A DNA stretch of 6,848 nt from assembly GCA_029287335.1 (NCBI GenBank), contig JARFRI010000393.1, forward strand, positions 1 through 6,848, in the 5' to 3' direction. The DNA comes from Phycisphaera sp. GTDB taxonomy: Bacteria > Planctomycetota > Phycisphaerae > Phycisphaerales > Phycisphaeraceae. Position numbers and translations under genes: made by a program. Positions 5,282 to 6,848 of this stretch are shown one piece after another (position 1 is the first letter of the stretch; the number at the start of each line of letters is the position of its first letter). The notes below the pieces were generated by a model, which did no database searches, was not told the DNA's origin, and worked only from the letters and a program-made list of their open reading frames with translations.

Positions 5282-6757
5282 ATGGGTAAGACCGCCGTTC
5301 CGACCGAACCTTCCACCCCCGGAAGTCAAACCACCCCCGCAACCGACGACTCGGCCACGCCGAAGTCTGCATCGAAAGTGAAGCACTTCGTCCTCGACAC
5401 GAACGTCCTGCTACACAACCCCAACTCGCTGTACATGTTTGATGACAACATCGTCGTCATTCCCTTCACCGTGCTCGGCGAGCTGGACAAGTTCAAGAAA
5501 AACAACGACGACACCGGCCGATCGTCACGCGAAGTGATCCGTCAGCTGGATCGCCTCCGCGCCAAGGGCACGCTCGCCGAGGGTGTCCAGTGGAACGGCC
5601 ACGGCGGGATCGTCAAGGTCGAGTTCGCGGACTTGTCGAGTTGCAAAGATCGGCCAGACTGGTTCATGGAAGACACGCCCGACAACCGGATCATCGGCGT
5701 CGCGTGGTCGTTGATGCAAAAGGGCGTCCAGGCCGTGATGATCACTAAGGACATCAACGTCCGGCTCAAGTCCGATGCACTAGGCATCACCACCGAAGAC
5801 TTCGAGGCGGGTAAGGTCGATATCGACCAGCTCTATGGCGGATACAAAACCGTCGATGTCCCAAGCGAGATCATCGACCAGCTCTACGAAGAAAAACAAC
5901 TTGAAGCGGGCGCGATCGCCGAATACCTCAAGGTCACGTATGAGGATGGCAGCGTCGGCGAGAACGAGGTGTACGCCAACGAGTTTGTGCAGCTGCACGA
6001 TCAGTTCGACGAGTCGCACACGGGCCTGGCGCGTCGGCTTGCCGATACGGATCACATGATCCCGGTGCAGGGCCCGCGTCGGCCGGTCTACGGCATCATG
6101 GCACGCAACGTCCAGCAGACCATGGCACTTGACCTGCTACTCGATGACGAGATCAAGCTGGTCACGCTGTTGGGTATGGCTGGGTCGGGCAAGACGCTAC
6201 TCGCGCTGGCGGCGGGGATGGCCAAGGTCTTCGGCGAGCAGCGCTACGATAAGCTGCTGGTCGCTCGGCCGATCATGCCCATGGGCCGAGACATCGGCTT
6301 CCTGCCCGGCGATAAGGACGAGAAGCTCAGCGCATGGATGCAGCCGATCTTCGACAACCTGACTTACCTGATGTCCACGCGCGGCGCTGATGCCCAGCAC
6401 GCTGACTCCAAGCCGGTTGAGCAGCGCGTCAATCAGATGATGGAGACGGGACAACTGGTACTCGAGCCCTTGACCTACATCCGCGGCCGATCGATCCCTC
6501 ACCAATTCCTCATTGTGGACGAGGCCCAGAACCTCACGCCCCATGAGGTCAAGACGATCGTATCCCGCGTCGGCGAGGGCACGAAGATCGTCCTCACCGG
6601 CGACATCGCGCAGATCGACAACCCGTACCTGGACGCGTCCAGCAACGGCCTGGCTTACATGATCGAACGGCTCAAGGGCCAGGCCATCTCCGGCCACATC
6701 ACGCTGGCCCGGTCCGAGCGAAGTGCCCTGGCGTCGATTGCGGCGGAGTTGTTGTAG
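5282..6757 (+). CDS. phoH2: PIN-PhoH protein (PhoH2/YlaK type), putative RNase with ATPase domain
   Basis: A 491-residue fusion of an N-terminal PIN nuclease domain and a C-terminal PhoH P-loop ATPase. Residues 1-34 are a low-complexity Pro/Thr/Ser-rich tail. The PIN domain (about 36-165) keeps the four acidic metal ligands: D39 (LDTNVLLH), E67 (LGELDKF), D134 (DTPDNRI) and D157 (TKDINVR). The PhoH domain carries Walker A GMAGSGKT (298-305, K304), the PhoH motif ARPIMPMGRDIGFLPGD, Walker B LIVDEAQN (D413, E414), the sensor-like LTGDIAQIDNPYLD, and a C-terminal RSERSALA with a likely arginine finger. Mycobacterial PhoH2 of this architecture has been described as a sequence-specific RNA helicase/RNase. 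By analogy this one probably processes or degrades RNA in the cytoplasm; that is not shown here. All key residues are present and the length is normal for the family. Confidence 0.94.
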   Translation: MGKTAVPTEPSTPGSQTTPATDDSATPKSASKVKHFVLDTNVLLHNPNSLYMFDDNIVVIPFTVLGELDKFKKNNDDTGRSSREVIRQLDRLRAKGTLAEGVQWNGHGGIVKVEFADLSSCKDRPDWFMEDTPDNRIIGVAWSLMQKGVQAVMITKDINVRLKSDALGITTEDFEAGKVDIDQLYGGYKTVDVPSEIIDQLYEEKQLEAGAIAEYLKVTYEDGSVGENEVYANEFVQLHDQFDESHTGLARRLADTDHMIPVQGPRRPVYGIMARNVQQTMALDLLLDDEIKLVTLLGMAGSGKTLLALAAGMAKVFGEQRYDKLLVARPIMPMGRDIGFLPGDKDEKLSAWMQPIFDNLTYLMSTRGADAQHADSKPVEQRVNQMMETGQLVLEPLTYIRGRSIPHQFLIVDEAQNLTPHEVKTIVSRVGEGTKIVLTGDIAQIDNPYLDASSNGLAYMIERLKGQAISGHITLARSERSALASIAAELL

Positions 6758-6764
6758 TCATCCA

Positions 6765-6790
6765 GCGGTTCGTTGAACCCGCCAGCTTTT
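6765..6790 (+). terminator. Weak terminator-like hairpin after phoH2
   Basis: GCGGTTC (6765-6771) pairs with GAACCCGC (6775-6782) with one bulged C and a 3-base loop. Four Ts follow at 6787-6790 after a 4-base gap. It begins 8 bases after the phoH2 stop, so its position is right. The short T-run and its distance from the stem make it a poor intrinsic terminator. Confidence 0.3.
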
Positions 6791-6808
6791 CAGGGGTAGT
6801 ATTGGACG

Positions 6809-6848
6809 ATGCCAAACACACCCGCCGATCATGACGCCGCGCAAGAAC
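6809..6848 (+). CDS. Possible start of a further gene, cut by the window edge
   Basis: An ATG at 6809 opens a frame of 13 codons (beginning MPNTPADHDAAQE) that is still open at the right edge. A second ATG at 6830 opens another frame (MTPRKN). Neither has a good Shine-Dalgarno site at the normal distance; AGGGG at 6792-6796 is 12 bases before the first. It is too short to recognise a family. Confidence 0.3.
   Translation, partial: MPNTPADHDAAQE

Overview
The window is GC-rich bacterial chromosome (roughly 60% GC by eye) holding housekeeping and amino-acid metabolism genes. I see no phage, transposon or CRISPR sequence. The protein families and the frequent lack of Shine-Dalgarno sites would fit a planctomycete-like environmental bacterium, possibly Phycisphaerae, but that assignment is only an inference.

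Left part (minus strand, 1-1936): a threonine-to-glycine pair. tdh (L-threonine 3-dehydrogenase) is followed by kbl (2-amino-3-ketobutyrate CoA ligase), which runs off the left edge after 269 codons. The 93-bp gap between them is largely filled by a striking inverted repeat: three ~10-bp CACGGAT units on one arm, three inverted units on the other, and a 6-nt loop.

Centre (plus strand, 2013-5086): leuA (2-isopropylmalate synthase), preceded by what reads as a complete leucine transcription attenuator. It has a consensus-like promoter, a 24-codon leader peptide with nine leucines (four in a row), mutually exclusive 1:2, 2:3 and 3:4 pairings, and an intrinsic terminator with seven Ts. The predicted transcription start falls on the leader's ATG, so the leader may be translated from a leaderless 5' end. 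leuA is followed by a RimL-type GNAT acetyltransferase and a class I SAM-dependent methyltransferase. Both junctions are 4-base ATGA overlaps, so all three genes should share the leucine-controlled transcript. No leuB, leuC or leuD is present here.

Right part (plus strand, 5087-6848): a 195-bp spacer with three hairpins leads into a PIN-PhoH protein (PhoH2/YlaK type), a putative RNase-ATPase, with a strong ribosome binding site. After it comes a weak terminator-like hairpin and perhaps the first codons of another gene at the right edge.

The item most worth attention is the leuA attenuator and the unusual genes it would control. The CACGGAT inverted repeat and the phoH2 leader structure come next.
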